Notes: a model not told the origin generated them from the sequence alone. 64,000 bases of DNA from Streptomyces sp. HNM0575 (GCF_012726265.1 NZ_JAASAG010000007.1:372001-436000), one strand, 5' to 3'. Positions 25,321 to 34,479 are shown, counted from the stretch's first letter. Numbers and translations are program-made.

Positions 25321-26031
25321 GTGGAACGGGCAGATTGCGCGGAGCCGGTTGACCCCGCGATGAACCACGAGGTTGACCGGGGGGAAATCCTGGGCGCATG
25401 GAGGGAGTTGACGGCGACCGCCCGGCGGACGACCGCCGAGAGGCTCGTCGTCGGCACCTCGGGCAACGTCTCCGTACGGGTCGCGGACACCGTACTGGTG
25501 ACGCCCAGCGGCGTCCCCTACGACCGGCTCGGCGACGAAGACCTGTGCGCCGTCGACCTGGAGGGCAGGCGCACCGCCGGCAGTCTGTCGCCGACGAGCG
25601 AACTCCCCATGCATCTCGCCGTATACCGGCACACCGGCGCCCGCGCGGTGGTGCACACGCACGCCGTCCACGCCACCGCGGTCTCCGCTCTCGTCGGCGA
25701 ACTCCCCGCGATCCACTACATGACGGCCGCGCTCGGCGGCCCCGTCCGCGTCGCCCCGTACGCCACATACGGCACCGACGAGCTCGCCCGTCACATGCTC
25801 GCCGCACTCGACGGCCGCAACGCCTGCCTGCTCCAGAACCACGGCACGATGGCCTACGGGGACGACCTCGCCCAGGCCTACGAACGCACCGCCCAGTTGG
25901 AGTGGATGTGCCGCGTCTGGCTCGCCGCCTCCTCCGTGCCGGGGCGCACCCCCTCGCTGATCCCGGACGCCGAACTCGCCCGTGTCGAGGAGAAGTTGAA
26001 GGGGTACGGGCAGGCGCCGCCGCCGGAGTGA
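25321..26031 (+). CDS. Class II aldolase/adducin family (fuculose-phosphate aldolase-like)
   Basis: Zinc-dependent aldolase or epimerase of the AraD/FucA fold, 236 aa. Visible: VVGTSGNVSVR, VTPSGVPYDRL, the catalytic glutamate in SPTSELPMHLAVY, zinc histidines in VVHTHAVHATA, and LLQNHGTMAYG. GTG 25321 was chosen for its GGAGG site 4-5 nt upstream; ATG 25360 lacks one. The fold fixes the mechanism (aldol cleavage of a sugar phosphate or a related decarboxylation or dehydration) but not the substrate. It is divergent from pit. Confidence 0.85.
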   Translation: MERADCAEPVDPAMNHEVDRGEILGAWRELTATARRTTAERLVVGTSGNVSVRVADTVLVTPSGVPYDRLGDEDLCAVDLEGRRTAGSLSPTSELPMHLAVYRHTGARAVVHTHAVHATAVSALVGELPAIHYMTAALGGPVRVAPYATYGTDELARHMLAALDGRNACLLQNHGTMAYGDDLAQAYERTAQLEWMCRVWLAASSVPGRTPSLIPDAELARVEEKLKGYGQAPPPE

Positions 26032-26292
26032 GCGCCGGGCGCGGGGACGCATGTGGCCGGGGCCGCGCGTTCGCGGTGGGCGCGGCGCACGGCGCGTGGC
26101 AGCGGCGGTGCGTGCGTTCGCGGGCGGAGGGCGTGCGCACTCGGTCACGGCGCCGATCGCGAACCGAGCAGCGTCCCACGGACCGTCGCCGCGCGGCCGT
26201 CCGTATGCCCATGCACCGGCCGCGGCGGCCGAGTTCACCCCGGCGGCACCTCCTACTGGCCCCCTGGCCGCTCCGTCACCGACACTGGCCGA

Positions 26293-27675
26293 ATGTGTCT
26301 GCGTACCGCGGCCCTCGCCGCCACCTCCGTGACGTTCGCCGGTGCCGCGGCCCTCGCAGCAGGGCGGTACGCCGCCGACGCGGCGCTCCGCCCCGCACGC
26401 CCCGGCACCTCCCCGGGACGGGCGCAGCTGCCCGCGGGTTTCGGCGGGCCTCCGCTGACCGTGCACACCGTCGGCGACGGGCACGTCTCGCTCACCCGCT
26501 CCCTGACCGCGCAGCTTCCGGGCGTCTACGGGCTCGTCGGACGTGACTGCCACGCCGTCGTGGGCCCCGTACTGGACGGCGAGCCCGCCAAGGCGCCCGC
26601 CGACACCGTCGTACGCCGGCTGGAACGGGTCGACCGCGGTGAACTCAAGCCCGGCAGCAGGGTCTGGCTGACGCCGCAGATCTACGCCGACGATGCAGGC
26701 GGGCCCGCGGACGCCTCGGACGGCACCGGGGGAACCGGGGGAGCCGGGGGAGCCGGGGGAGCCGGCACCGGAGGAGAGACCGGCACAGGGGACGACGGCC
26801 TTCCGCTCCGTACCGCGGTCCAGGTGCCCGGCGATCTGGGCCCGCTGCCCGGCTGGTTCGTCCCCGGCACGCGTGACACCTGGGTCGTCACGCTGCACGG
26901 CCTCGGTGCCACCCCCGCACAGGCGCTGCCCCTGCTTCCCTTCTACGCCGGGCTCGGTCTGCCGGTGCTCGGCCTCGCCTACCGCGGCGACGCCGGTGCG
27001 CCGCCACCGCCCGACGGCGTGCGGCACCTCGGCGGCACCGAGTGGCGGGACGTCGAGGCGGCTGTCCGCTACGCCGTGGAGAGCGGTGCCCGCCAGGTCG
27101 TGCTGCACGGCTGGTCCAGCGGGGCGTCGATGGCGCTGAGCGCGGCGGAGCGGCTGAGCAGCCGCCGCACGGGCGCCGACGCCGGTACCGAGGCCCGTAC
27201 CGATGGCGACACCGACGCTCATACCGGTGCCCGTGCCGACGACGGAGACGGCACGCACGACGGCACCCCCGACGGCACTCCAGATCCGGCCGCCGTCGGC
27301 AGGATCGCCGGTCTCGTGCTCGACTCGCCCGTACTGGACTGGTGGGCCGCGGTGCGCGCGCTGGCCGCCGCCCGGCACACCCCGCGGGCGCTGCTGCCCC
27401 TGGCCGTACGGGCGGCACAGGGGCGCGCACATGTGCAGGAGCCGGAGCGGATGCGGCAGCTCGTGGACCCGGCGGCGCTGGACGTGCCGGTGCTGGTGCT
27501 GCACGGACCGGACGACACCGTCGCCTCCTGGCAGCGCTCCAGGGAACTGGCCGAGGCCGGCGGGGTGTCGGTGGATCTGCACGTCGTTCCCAGCGCACCG
27601 CACGCGGCCATGTGGAACGCCGACCCCGAGGCGTATGAGGACCGGGTGCGCCGCTTCCTCACGCCTCTGATGTGA
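26293..27675 (+). CDS. Alpha/beta hydrolase with N-terminal membrane anchor
   Basis: A 460-aa serine hydrolase. The N-terminus (RTAALAATSVTFAGAAALAA) is a likely signal or anchor. Core motifs: VTLHGLGATPAQALPLL for the oxyanion strand, nucleophile elbow GWSSGA, aspartate region VLVLHGPDDTVAS and histidine in VPSAPHAAMW. Two low-complexity inserts interrupt the fold: a GGAGG-type run near residues 135-165 and an Asp/Thr/Ala-rich run after the nucleophile. ATG 26293 is the first plausible start; 26032-26292 upstream holds nothing recognisable. Likely an extracytoplasmic peptidase- or esterase-type hydrolase; substrate unknown. Confidence 0.78.
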   Translation: MCLRTAALAATSVTFAGAAALAAGRYAADAALRPARPGTSPGRAQLPAGFGGPPLTVHTVGDGHVSLTRSLTAQLPGVYGLVGRDCHAVVGPVLDGEPAKAPADTVVRRLERVDRGELKPGSRVWLTPQIYADDAGGPADASDGTGGTGGAGGAGGAGTGGETGTGDDGLPLRTAVQVPGDLGPLPGWFVPGTRDTWVVTLHGLGATPAQALPLLPFYAGLGLPVLGLAYRGDAGAPPPPDGVRHLGGTEWRDVEAAVRYAVESGARQVVLHGWSSGASMALSAAERLSSRRTGADAGTEARTDGDTDAHTGARADDGDGTHDGTPDGTPDPAAVGRIAGLVLDSPVLDWWAAVRALAAARHTPRALLPLAVRAAQGRAHVQEPERMRQLVDPAALDVPVLVLHGPDDTVASWQRSRELAEAGGVSVDLHVVPSAPHAAMWNADPEAYEDRVRRFLTPLM

Positions 27676-27708
27676 CGGCCCTGATGTGACGGCCCTGATG
27701 TGACGGCT
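27667..27708 (+). repeat. 14-bp triple tandem repeat over the hydrolase stop
   Basis: Three near-identical units of CTGATGTGACGGCC begin in the last sense codons of the hydrolase gene. TGTGA-borne stops fall at 27673, 27687 and 27701, one in each frame. Confidence 0.75.
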
Positions 27709-27904
27709 CGCGAACCCTGATCCGGACACCGCCCGGCAAGCGCTCGGCAGACCGGATGGAAGCGCTGCCATCGACACCTGCCGGCAGCCGCGACGCCGAC
27801 CCGATTCGGCGTCTCAAATGCCCGTCGCTGCCCGGAATTCCACCCCGCCCAGGGAAGTGGATTCGTTAATTCCGCACCCCCGTTTGGGATTTGCGCCGCA
27901 GACC

Positions 27905-29413
27905 GTGAAGACTGCTCCTGTGACGCCGTCCCGTACCCCGCGAGACAACCCGCTCCGCCTCGTCCCCACGCGGCCGATCGCCGCGGCCCGGCGCACCGTG
28001 ACCGCCCGTCGCGCGCGCCCGTCCCCGCCGCCCCCCGAGGGGCTGCCGCCGCGCGAGCAGCTCGCCCGGCAGGCCAGGGCCGCGCTCGCCGACGCCGTCG
28101 TGCTGGCGCGCTGGGCCGAGCGCCACGAGGCCCTGCCCGGCAGCGGCCCGGAGCGCGAGCGGGCGGCGGCCGCCCTGCGGATGCCCGCCGAGCAGGTACG
28201 CACCCACTGGGACCGCGCACGCCTCGCGGGCCTCATCGAGCTGCACGGCGGCACCGCACGCCCGGGCTGGCGGCTGCGAGCGTGGGAGCGCGACGACAGC
28301 GCCGTGCTGCGCGGCTGGATGGCCCTCTTCGACGCGTGGTCGCTCGCCTATCCGGCGCCGACCCCGGCGGACCCTGCGCTCGTGGCCGAAGTCGTCGAGG
28401 CAGCACCGCAGTTGCTGTCCGTGATGCATCTGACCGCCGGCCCCGTCACCTTCCCCGCGCTGCACGACCTGCTCGCCCAGCGGGTGGCCGAGCTGCGCGC
28501 CGAGCGCGACTCCGCCGACGAGGTCCCCGCCGCGGAAGGCGGCACCGACACCGCTGCCGCGAGCCCGAGTCGCCCCGAGCAGTCGGAGCAGGCCGAGCAG
28601 GTGCTTCTGCCGGGCCTGCTCGACTGGGCGCTCGACGGCTTCGCCGCCGTGGGCGCCCTGACCCGCTGCACCGACGAGGGGTCCCTTCGCCCGGCCGGCG
28701 CCGTGGCGGAGGCGGCGCCGACGGCGGCGGACGGCACGGCCCTGCGGGAGGGCTCCGCGGTGCTCACCCCCCTCGGCAACTGGGCGGTGTGGACGAAGCT
28801 CGAGCAGATCTGCGTCGCGGCCCAGAGCCCCGCCGGGAACATCGAGCAGTCCGCCCAGGACATGCTCCGCGGCTGCGCACGGCTCACCCCCGGCCCGGCA
28901 CGCGACGAGTACCGCGCCTGGATCGCCGCCCGCTCCAACGGCACCGCGATCACCGAACTCCTCGCCGCCGCCCGCGGCGAGGACGCCCTCATCCGCGGGC
29001 TCGCCTTCGAAGCGCTGCGCGTCGTCGGCGCCCCCGCCGAACCGGCCGTAAGGGAAGCGGCCGAGGAGCCGCATCTGCGCCCGTACGCACTGCTCTGGCT
29101 CGCCGAGCTCGACGGAGTCGACCCCGAGGACCTCGCGGGCGGAGCGCCGGGCGTGCTCAGCAGGCAGGAGGCGACCTGGCTCTGGGTGGACACCGCGGCG
29201 GCGGTCACCGACCACGGTGAACAGCGGCTTCTGGTCGACCACTTGGAGACCGCCGTACAGGGCACAGTCCCCAAGCTGCTGGAGGAGGTGCGCGCCGTCG
29301 GCCACCCGCGCACGGTCCAGGTGCTGGTGGCCCTCGCGGCCGCGCACCCGGACCCGGCCCTCGCCAAGGCCGTGCGCCGCGCGGCGTTCCAGGTCCACAC
29401 GGGCGGTGTCTGA
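27905..29413 (+). CDS. Hypothetical protein, Streptomyces-conserved type
   Basis: No known domain is recognised. The 502-aa protein is soluble, Ala/Glu-rich and probably mostly helical. Residues about 55-115 resemble a small helical DNA-binding-like region (QLARQARAALADAVVLARWA, MPAEQVRTHWDRARLAG), and the C-terminal half looks like HEAT-type helical repeats (LIRGLAFEALRVVGAPAEPA, TVQVLVALAAAHPDPALAK). The frame opens at ATG 27818, but 27840-27900 is AT-richer and not coding-like, so GTG 27905 is preferred; GTG 27920 is another option. It precedes the ABC-F gene by 215 bp. Confidence 0.65.
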   Translation: MKTAPVTPSRTPRDNPLRLVPTRPIAAARRTVTARRARPSPPPPEGLPPREQLARQARAALADAVVLARWAERHEALPGSGPERERAAAALRMPAEQVRTHWDRARLAGLIELHGGTARPGWRLRAWERDDSAVLRGWMALFDAWSLAYPAPTPADPALVAEVVEAAPQLLSVMHLTAGPVTFPALHDLLAQRVAELRAERDSADEVPAAEGGTDTAAASPSRPEQSEQAEQVLLPGLLDWALDGFAAVGALTRCTDEGSLRPAGAVAEAAPTAADGTALREGSAVLTPLGNWAVWTKLEQICVAAQSPAGNIEQSAQDMLRGCARLTPGPARDEYRAWIAARSNGTAITELLAAARGEDALIRGLAFEALRVVGAPAEPAVREAAEEPHLRPYALLWLAELDGVDPEDLAGGAPGVLSRQEATWLWVDTAAAVTDHGEQRLLVDHLETAVQGTVPKLLEEVRAVGHPRTVQVLVALAAAHPDPALAKAVRRAAFQVHTGGV

Positions 29414-29531
29414 CCGCCCGCCGCAGCGACGCCCGCAGCCCGCGCCGCTGGGACGCCCGCAGCCCGGAGGCCCGTGAAGCCGAGGGCCGCCGCCCGGAGC
29501 CGGGCCGGGAAAAGCATTTGTGGCGCGCCGC

Positions 29532-29604
29532 TAGACTGGCCGCATGGCTGCTCATCCGATGCATTAGCGACGTACGTACGCGCCAGTCCCCGTCCGTACG
29601 TACG
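29532..29604 (+). promoter_or_regulatory. Leader of the ABC-F gene with 7-codon uORF and hairpin
   Basis: A TAGACT -10-like hexamer at 29532-29537 would start transcription at about 29544, exactly at an ATG that opens a 7-codon reading frame (MAAHPMH, 29544-29567), so the uORF could be leaderless. Two copies of CGTACGTACG at 29571-29580 and 29595-29604 can pair into a 10-bp hairpin just before the GGAG site of the ABC-F gene. The layout resembles attenuation leaders of other ABC-F genes; no good -35 is seen. Confidence 0.4.
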
Positions 29605-29628
29605 ACCTGACCCTGCCTGGAGTAGTCC

Positions 29629-31227
29629 GTGATCACCGTCTCCGGCCTCGAGCTGCGCGCCGGCGCCCGCATCCTCATCGAGTCCGCGACCTTCCGCATC
29701 GCCAAGGGCGACCGCATCGGCCTCGTCGGCCGCAACGGAGCGGGCAAGACCACCCTCACCAAGTGCCTCGCCGGCGAGGCCACCCCCGCCGCGGGCACCG
29801 TCAGCCGCGGCGGCGAGGTCGGCTATCTCCCGCAGGACCCGCGCACGGGCGACCTCGACGTCGTCGCCCGCGACCGCATCCTCTCCGCCCGCGGCCTCGA
29901 CGTCGTCATGCGCAAGATGCGCGAGAACGAGGACCGCATCGCGCACGGCCAGGGAGCCACCCGCGAGCGGGCGTTGAAGAAGTACGAGCGGCTGGAGACC
30001 GAGTTCCTCACCAAGGGCGGGTACGCCGCGGAGGCGGAGGCCGCCACCATCGCCGCCAGCCTCGGCCTGCCCGACCGGGTCATGGGCCAGCCCCTGCACA
30101 CTCTCTCCGGCGGCCAGCGCCGCCGCGTCGAGCTGGCCCGCATCCTCTTCTCGGACGCCGACACCCTCCTGCTCGACGAGCCGACCAACCACCTCGACGC
30201 CGACTCCGTCGTCTGGCTGCGGGACTTCCTCAAGACCTACCGCGGCGGCCTCGTCGTCATCTCCCACGACCTGGCCCTGATCGAGACCGTCGTCAACCGG
30301 GTCTTCTACCTCGACGCCAACCGCTCCGCCATCGACGTCTACAACATGGGCTGGAAGCAGTACGTCGTCCAGCGCGAGGACGACGAGAAGCGCCGCAAGC
30401 GCGAGCGCGCCAACGCCGAGAAGAAGGCCGCCGCCCTCAACTCACAGGCCGACAAGATGCGGGCCAAGGCCACGAAGGCGGTCGCCGCCAAGAACATGGC
30501 GCGGCGCGCCGAGAAGCTGCTGTCGGGCCTGGAGGACGAGCGGCAGTCCGACAAGGTCGCCAAGCTGCGCTTCCCCGACCCGGCGCCCTGCGGCAGGACG
30601 CCGCTGATGGCCGAGGACCTCTCCAAGTCCTATGGCTCGCTTGAGATCTTCACCGGCGTCGACCTCGCCGTCGACAAGGGCTCCCGCGTCGTCATCCTGG
30701 GCCTCAACGGCGCGGGCAAGACCACGCTGCTGCGCCTGCTCGGGGGAATCGAGGACCCCGACACCGGCAAGGTCGTCCCGGGCCACGGCCTCAAGCTTGG
30801 CTACTACGCACAGGAGCACGAGACCCTCGACCCGGACCGCACGGTGCTGGAGAACATGCGCTCGGCATCACCCGACATGGACCTCGTGGACATCCGCAAG
30901 ACGCTGGGCTCGTTCCTCTTCTCCGGCGACGACGTGGACAAGCCGGCCCGCGTCCTGTCCGGCGGCGAGAAGACACGTCTCGCGCTCGCGACCCTCGTCG
31001 TCTCGTCGGCCAACGTGCTGCTCCTCGACGAGCCCACCAACAACCTCGACCCGGCCAGCCGTGAGGAGATCCTCGGGGCGCTGCACACCTTCACCGGCGC
31101 CGTCGTGCTGGTCACCCACGACGAGGGCGCCGTCGAGGCGCTGGAGCCGGAGCGCATCATCATGCTCCCGGACGGCGTCGAGGACCTGTGGAACGACGAG
31201 TACGCCGATCTCGTCGCCCTCGCCTGA
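29629..31227 (+). CDS. ABC-F family ATPase
   Basis: A soluble protein of 532 aa with two ABC domains and no membrane part, so a ribosome-associated ABC-F factor rather than a transporter. Domain 1 has GRNGAGKTT (about 34-42), LSGGQRRRVELA and LLLDEPTNHLD; the charged interdomain linker (about 240-310, KRRKRERANAEKKAA) is the P-site tRNA interaction motif region; domain 2 has GLNGAGKTT (about 351), LSGGEKTRLALA and LLLDEPTNNLD. Start GTG 29629 with GGAG upstream. It may act in translation quality control or antibiotic protection; which is not shown by sequence. Confidence 0.92.
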   Translation: MITVSGLELRAGARILIESATFRIAKGDRIGLVGRNGAGKTTLTKCLAGEATPAAGTVSRGGEVGYLPQDPRTGDLDVVARDRILSARGLDVVMRKMRENEDRIAHGQGATRERALKKYERLETEFLTKGGYAAEAEAATIAASLGLPDRVMGQPLHTLSGGQRRRVELARILFSDADTLLLDEPTNHLDADSVVWLRDFLKTYRGGLVVISHDLALIETVVNRVFYLDANRSAIDVYNMGWKQYVVQREDDEKRRKRERANAEKKAAALNSQADKMRAKATKAVAAKNMARRAEKLLSGLEDERQSDKVAKLRFPDPAPCGRTPLMAEDLSKSYGSLEIFTGVDLAVDKGSRVVILGLNGAGKTTLLRLLGGIEDPDTGKVVPGHGLKLGYYAQEHETLDPDRTVLENMRSASPDMDLVDIRKTLGSFLFSGDDVDKPARVLSGGEKTRLALATLVVSSANVLLLDEPTNNLDPASREEILGALHTFTGAVVLVTHDEGAVEALEPERIIMLPDGVEDLWNDEYADLVALA

Positions 31228-31257
31228 CGACCGCTGCCCGACCGGCAGTTGACCGGT

Positions 31258-31275
31258 GCCCGGCCCTCGCCGGGC
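31258..31275 (+). terminator. GC hairpin after the ABC-F gene
   Basis: GCCCGGC-CCTC-GCCGGGC forms a perfect 7-bp stem with a tetraloop, and flanking ACCGGT/CCGGT bases may extend it. No T-tract follows, which is common for Streptomyces terminators. Confidence 0.5.
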
Positions 31276-31344
31276 CGGTGTCCGCCGGTGCCTGACCGGC
31301 CGGCGCCGCTGCGCGGTCCCCGCCGACGCCTCCCGCCCCTTCTT

Positions 31345-31642
31345 GATCAATCTCTGCTGGATCATTCGGCCGACGCTTGATCCTTCATATGAGTGAGGGC
31401 GGCTCGTACCCCCGGCGTGGCCGCCCTCGGGGATCACGAACCTGTGGCAGTCGTCCGGGATGCGGGCTCCGTGACGAAGATCTCCCTCCCTGACCTGGAA
31501 TTTCGCCGATGCCCGGCCGGGGACCGGGTAAATCCGGCCACCTAAATCACGGGTTCCGGCGGCCACGGGCCGTAGTCCGGCGGTCACGGCACTTCCACGG
31601 ACCTTGCCGAATGGGTGGCCAGAAGCAGGGGGAGGGGTGATC
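31345..31642. promoter_or_regulatory. GATC cluster upstream of gbn
   Basis: Six GATC words lie at 31345, 31360, 31379, 31432, 31479 and 31639 in the 454-bp region before gbn; the first three sit in an AT-richer patch within 38 bp. Gbn is reported to bind GATC-containing motifs, so autoregulation is likely. The remainder of 31228-31681 shows no gene. Confidence 0.55.
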
Positions 31643-31681
31643 ATGAGAGTCACAAAGCGCACTTCCCATGAGGAGGCACGG

Positions 31682-31903
31682 GTGGCCGAGACTCTGAAGA
31701 AGGGCAGCCGGGTTACCGGCACCGCGCGCGAAAAGCTCGCGGCAGACCTCAAGAAGAAGTACGACGGCGGCGCGAGCATCCGGGCGCTGGCCGAAGAGAC
31801 AGGTCGTTCCTACGGTTTCGTGCACCGGATGCTCAGCGAGTCCGGTGTGGCCCTGAGGGGTCGAGGCGGCGCGACACGAGGCAAGAAGTCGGCCTCTGCC
31901 TGA
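31682..31903 (+). CDS. gbn: Small GATC-binding nucleoid-associated protein Gbn
   Basis: A 73-aa basic helix-turn-helix protein, very like my recollection of S. coelicolor SCO1839 (Gbn), a nucleoid-associated protein that affects development and antibiotic production. Central HTH: KKKYDGGASIRALAEETGRS followed by YGFVHRMLSESGV; the C-terminus is a basic Gly/Arg/Lys tail. GTG 31682 is preferred because AGGAGG lies 6 nt upstream; in-frame ATG starts at 31604 and 31643 have no such site. Named from recalled similarity, not a search. Confidence 0.85.
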   Translation: MAETLKKGSRVTGTAREKLAADLKKKYDGGASIRALAEETGRSYGFVHRMLSESGVALRGRGGATRGKKSASA

Positions 31904-31992
31904 CGGGCCTCGGTCTGACAGGGCTTCCAGGCATCCCTCCCGGTGGTTACTCTTCGGTTACTTAGCCGCTGAGTAGCCACCGGAGGATGTCG

Positions 31993-32772
31993 ATGACCCT
32001 GCTGGACAAGGACGGCGTGCGTCTCGCCGTGGACGGCGCCGTGGCCACGGTCACGCTGTGCAACCCGGCCAAGCGCAACGTCCAGTCGCCGGCGCTGTGG
32101 CGGGCACTGGCGGAGGCCGGGCGCTCCCTGCCCGGTGATGTGCGGGTCGTGGTGCTGCGCGCCGAGGGCAAGTCCTTCTCGGCGGGCCTGGACCGGCAGG
32201 CGTTCACGCCCGAGGGGATCGACGGCGAGTTGTCGTTCGTCGATCTCGCGCGCGCCTCCGACGAGACCGTCGACGAGACGGTCGCCGGCTTCCAGGAGGC
32301 GTTCACCTGGTGGCGCCGTCCCGACGTGATCAGCATCGCCGCCGTGCAGGGCCATGCCATCGGTGCGGGCTTCCAGCTGGCGCTCGCAGCGGATGTACGG
32401 GTGTGCGCCGACGACGTCCAGTTCGCCATGAAGGAGACCAGCCTCGGGCTCGTTCCGGATCTGACCGGCACACATCCGCTGGTGGGTCTTCTCGGGTACT
32501 CCCGTGCGCTGGAGATCTGCGCGACCGGCCGCTTCGTGCACGCGTCGGAGGCGGAGCGCACCGGCCTCGCCAACCTCGTGGTCGCTGCGGCGGAGCTGGA
32601 CGGTGCCGTCGCCGATCTCTCGGCCGCGCTGCTGGAGGCCCCGCGCGATGCGCTCATCGAGACGAAGGCGCTGCTCCAGGGGGCGCCGGGGCGTACGTAC
32701 GACGAGCAGCGCGCCGCCGAGCGTGCCGCGCAGACGCGGCGGCTGCGCGATCTCGTGGGGGCCGGCGACTGA
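31993..32772 (+). CDS. Enoyl-CoA hydratase/isomerase family protein
   Basis: Crotonase-fold enzyme of 259 aa. The CoA-binding and oxyanion segments are visible: RAEGKSFSAGLDRQAF and VQGHAIGAGFQLALAADVRV, then FAMKETSLGLVPDLTGTHPL. The first glutamate/aspartate pair of true hydratases is not fully clear, so isomerase or another crotonase reaction is possible. ATG 31993 has GGAGG 6 nt upstream, whereas ATG 31987 sits directly on that site. It follows gbn by 89 bp, an order I recall in S. coelicolor (SCO1839-SCO1838). Confidence 0.87.
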   Translation: MTLLDKDGVRLAVDGAVATVTLCNPAKRNVQSPALWRALAEAGRSLPGDVRVVVLRAEGKSFSAGLDRQAFTPEGIDGELSFVDLARASDETVDETVAGFQEAFTWWRRPDVISIAAVQGHAIGAGFQLALAADVRVCADDVQFAMKETSLGLVPDLTGTHPLVGLLGYSRALEICATGRFVHASEAERTGLANLVVAAAELDGAVADLSAALLEAPRDALIETKALLQGAPGRTYDEQRAAERAAQTRRLRDLVGAGD

Positions 32773-32793
32773 GTCCGGCAGGAGTCCGGCAGA
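32764..32793 (+). repeat. 11-bp tandem repeat at the hydratase stop
   Basis: Two adjoining copies of GAGTCCGGCAG start inside the TGA stop of the enoyl-CoA hydratase gene. Unlike other such repeats here, only one TGA results. Confidence 0.5.
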
Positions 32794-32863
32794 AGGCGGG
32801 CCGGGCGGTACGGATCTGAACGAGCGCGGTCCGCTTCCGTAGGCGGTGGCGGTGCGCCGGCCG

Positions 32864-33757
32864 TCACCGGCCCGCGGAGTCGATCGCCCCGACCAGCACG
32901 GCGACGGTCACCGGCGCACCCGGCTCCTCCGCGTCCCACGCGGCCGCCTTCCCGGCCGCGTGCCGTACCGCCCGCGCCACGTCCAGGGCCCTGGAACCCT
33001 CGGCGACCGCGAGCTGGATCCGGAGATGTCTGCCCGTCGTCCGGCCGTTCCCGTCCGTGGTGCCCGTGACGCTCACGGCGTCGGCGGGCAGACCGCCGTG
33101 CGCCGATCCCAGCACGGGGGCGAGCCGCGTCACTCCCGGTACGGAGATCACCGCCTGTGCGGTGGCGGTGCCCCGGGGGTCGTCCGCGGGCGCGGGCGGA
33201 TGCTCGGCCGGGGGGCCGCCGGGGCGGCGGCGCTCTGAGTACGCGCGGTGCCATGGACCGTCAGGGGCGGCCGAGGCGCCGCCTCTGGTGCCTCCGGAGA
33301 AGGCACGGTGGCCGTCGCGCCCACGACCGTCCTGCCCGTGGCCGTCGTGTCCGTTCCCGCCCTCCAGCAGATCGGTGACCCGCAGGTCCGCGGACACCAC
33401 CCGCAGCCCCAGCTCCCGGTCCGCGGACCTCAGCAGAGCGCCACGCAGCAGCTCCGCCATCGTCGTCAGCGGCGCGTGCGGAGCCGAGGCGAACTCGGCG
33501 TCGATGTGCAGCGGACCGGGAGGCAGCGCCGACGGCGGCGGAGGTACGGCGGGGGCCCCGGCGCCGTCCGGATCCGCGAGACAGAGCCGCAGGCCCGAGA
33601 GGCGCACGTCCGGCAGCGACTCCGATACGGCTCTGCGCAGCACCGCCACCGCCGCGCTCTCCACGAGCCACGCTCCGTCCGCCGCGTCCCCGAGGGGCAG
33701 CAGCCGGCCGAGCCCGAGCTGCTGCCGTACCGCCCGTGACAGCCCTTCGGCATCCAT
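32864..33757 (-). CDS. Hypothetical protein linked to the Asp23 cassette
   Basis: A 297-aa protein that I cannot assign with confidence; similar genes beside Asp23 loci in Streptomyces are often labelled nucleopolyhedrovirus P10 family, a name without functional meaning. ATG 33757 (MDAEGLSRAVRQQLG) was chosen over an upstream ATG at 33838. The N-terminal half (AVRQQLGLGRLLPL, TTMAELLRGALLRSADRELGL) and C-terminal half (DAVSVTGTTDGNGRTTGRHLRIQLAV) resemble two Asp23-like alpha/beta halves split by a His/Gly/Asp-rich linker. It is divergent from the Asp23 gene. Confidence 0.6.
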   Translation of the reverse strand: MDAEGLSRAVRQQLGLGRLLPLGDAADGAWLVESAAVAVLRRAVSESLPDVRLSGLRLCLADPDGAGAPAVPPPPSALPPGPLHIDAEFASAPHAPLTTMAELLRGALLRSADRELGLRVVSADLRVTDLLEGGNGHDGHGQDGRGRDGHRAFSGGTRGGASAAPDGPWHRAYSERRRPGGPPAEHPPAPADDPRGTATAQAVISVPGVTRLAPVLGSAHGGLPADAVSVTGTTDGNGRTTGRHLRIQLAVAEGSRALDVARAVRHAAGKAAAWDAEEPGAPVTVAVLVGAIDSAGR

Positions 33758-33972
33758 CGAGCCACGCTCCGTCCTCTTGCGAATCGGTCCGGGGGCCCTG
33801 CGCGGCGAAAGGCGGCGGGCGGCGGGCGACGGCGCCATGCACCCGGACGGGCCGAGAACCCAGGTTTACCCGGCCGATCGCGTACGTACGAGGCGAATCG
33901 GTGCGAGCAGCCCTAATGTGGCACAAGAGCGGTGATTCCGGACCGCTTCCTTCTCGGAAAGGGGCGAAGGCC

Positions 33973-34479
33973 ATGGCGGACACCAAGACCGGCAACCGTT
34001 TCGAGACCCCCGGACAGGGGTCGCGCATTGCCTCACGCGACGGAGCAGGGGAGTCCAGGCGGCCCAAGGAGGACGCCGGCAGCCGCGGACGTACCACCAT
34101 CTCCGACGGCGTCGTGGAGAAGATCGCGGGCCTCGCGGCACGCGACGTGCCCGGCGTGCATGCGCTGGGCAGCGGCATGGCCCGCACGTTCGGGGCGATG
34201 CGCGACCGCGTGCCCGGCGGCGGCAGGTCCCCTGCGCGGGGCGTGAGCGCGGAAGTCGGCGACATCCAGACGGCGCTCGATCTGGAGATCGTGGTCGAGT
34301 ACGGGGTCGCCATCGCCGACCTCGCCCGTTCCGTACGGGAGAACGTCGTCTCCGCCGTCGAGAGGATGGCGGGCCTGGAGGTCGTCGAGGTCAACATCGC
34401 GGTCAGCGACGTCAAGCTGCCCGACGAGCAGGAGGAAGAAGGAGAGGAGTCGGGCGGCGGCCGCGGCAGAGTGCAGTAG
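33973..34479 (+). CDS. Asp23/Gls24 family envelope stress protein
   Basis: A 168-aa protein with the Asp23 domain at about residues 40-150 (RTTISDGVVEKIAGLAARDVPGVHAL and ALDLEIVVEYGVAIADLARSVRENV). In firmicutes Asp23 is tethered to the membrane by AmaP; an AmaP homologue is encoded 1.4 kb downstream. The N-terminus is polar and disordered, the C-terminus acidic then Gly/Arg-rich. ATG 33973 has GAAGG nearby. It is the first gene of a five-gene cassette. Confidence 0.88.
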   Translation: MADTKTGNRFETPGQGSRIASRDGAGESRRPKEDAGSRGRTTISDGVVEKIAGLAARDVPGVHALGSGMARTFGAMRDRVPGGGRSPARGVSAEVGDIQTALDLEIVVEYGVAIADLARSVRENVVSAVERMAGLEVVEVNIAVSDVKLPDEQEEEGEESGGGRGRVQ

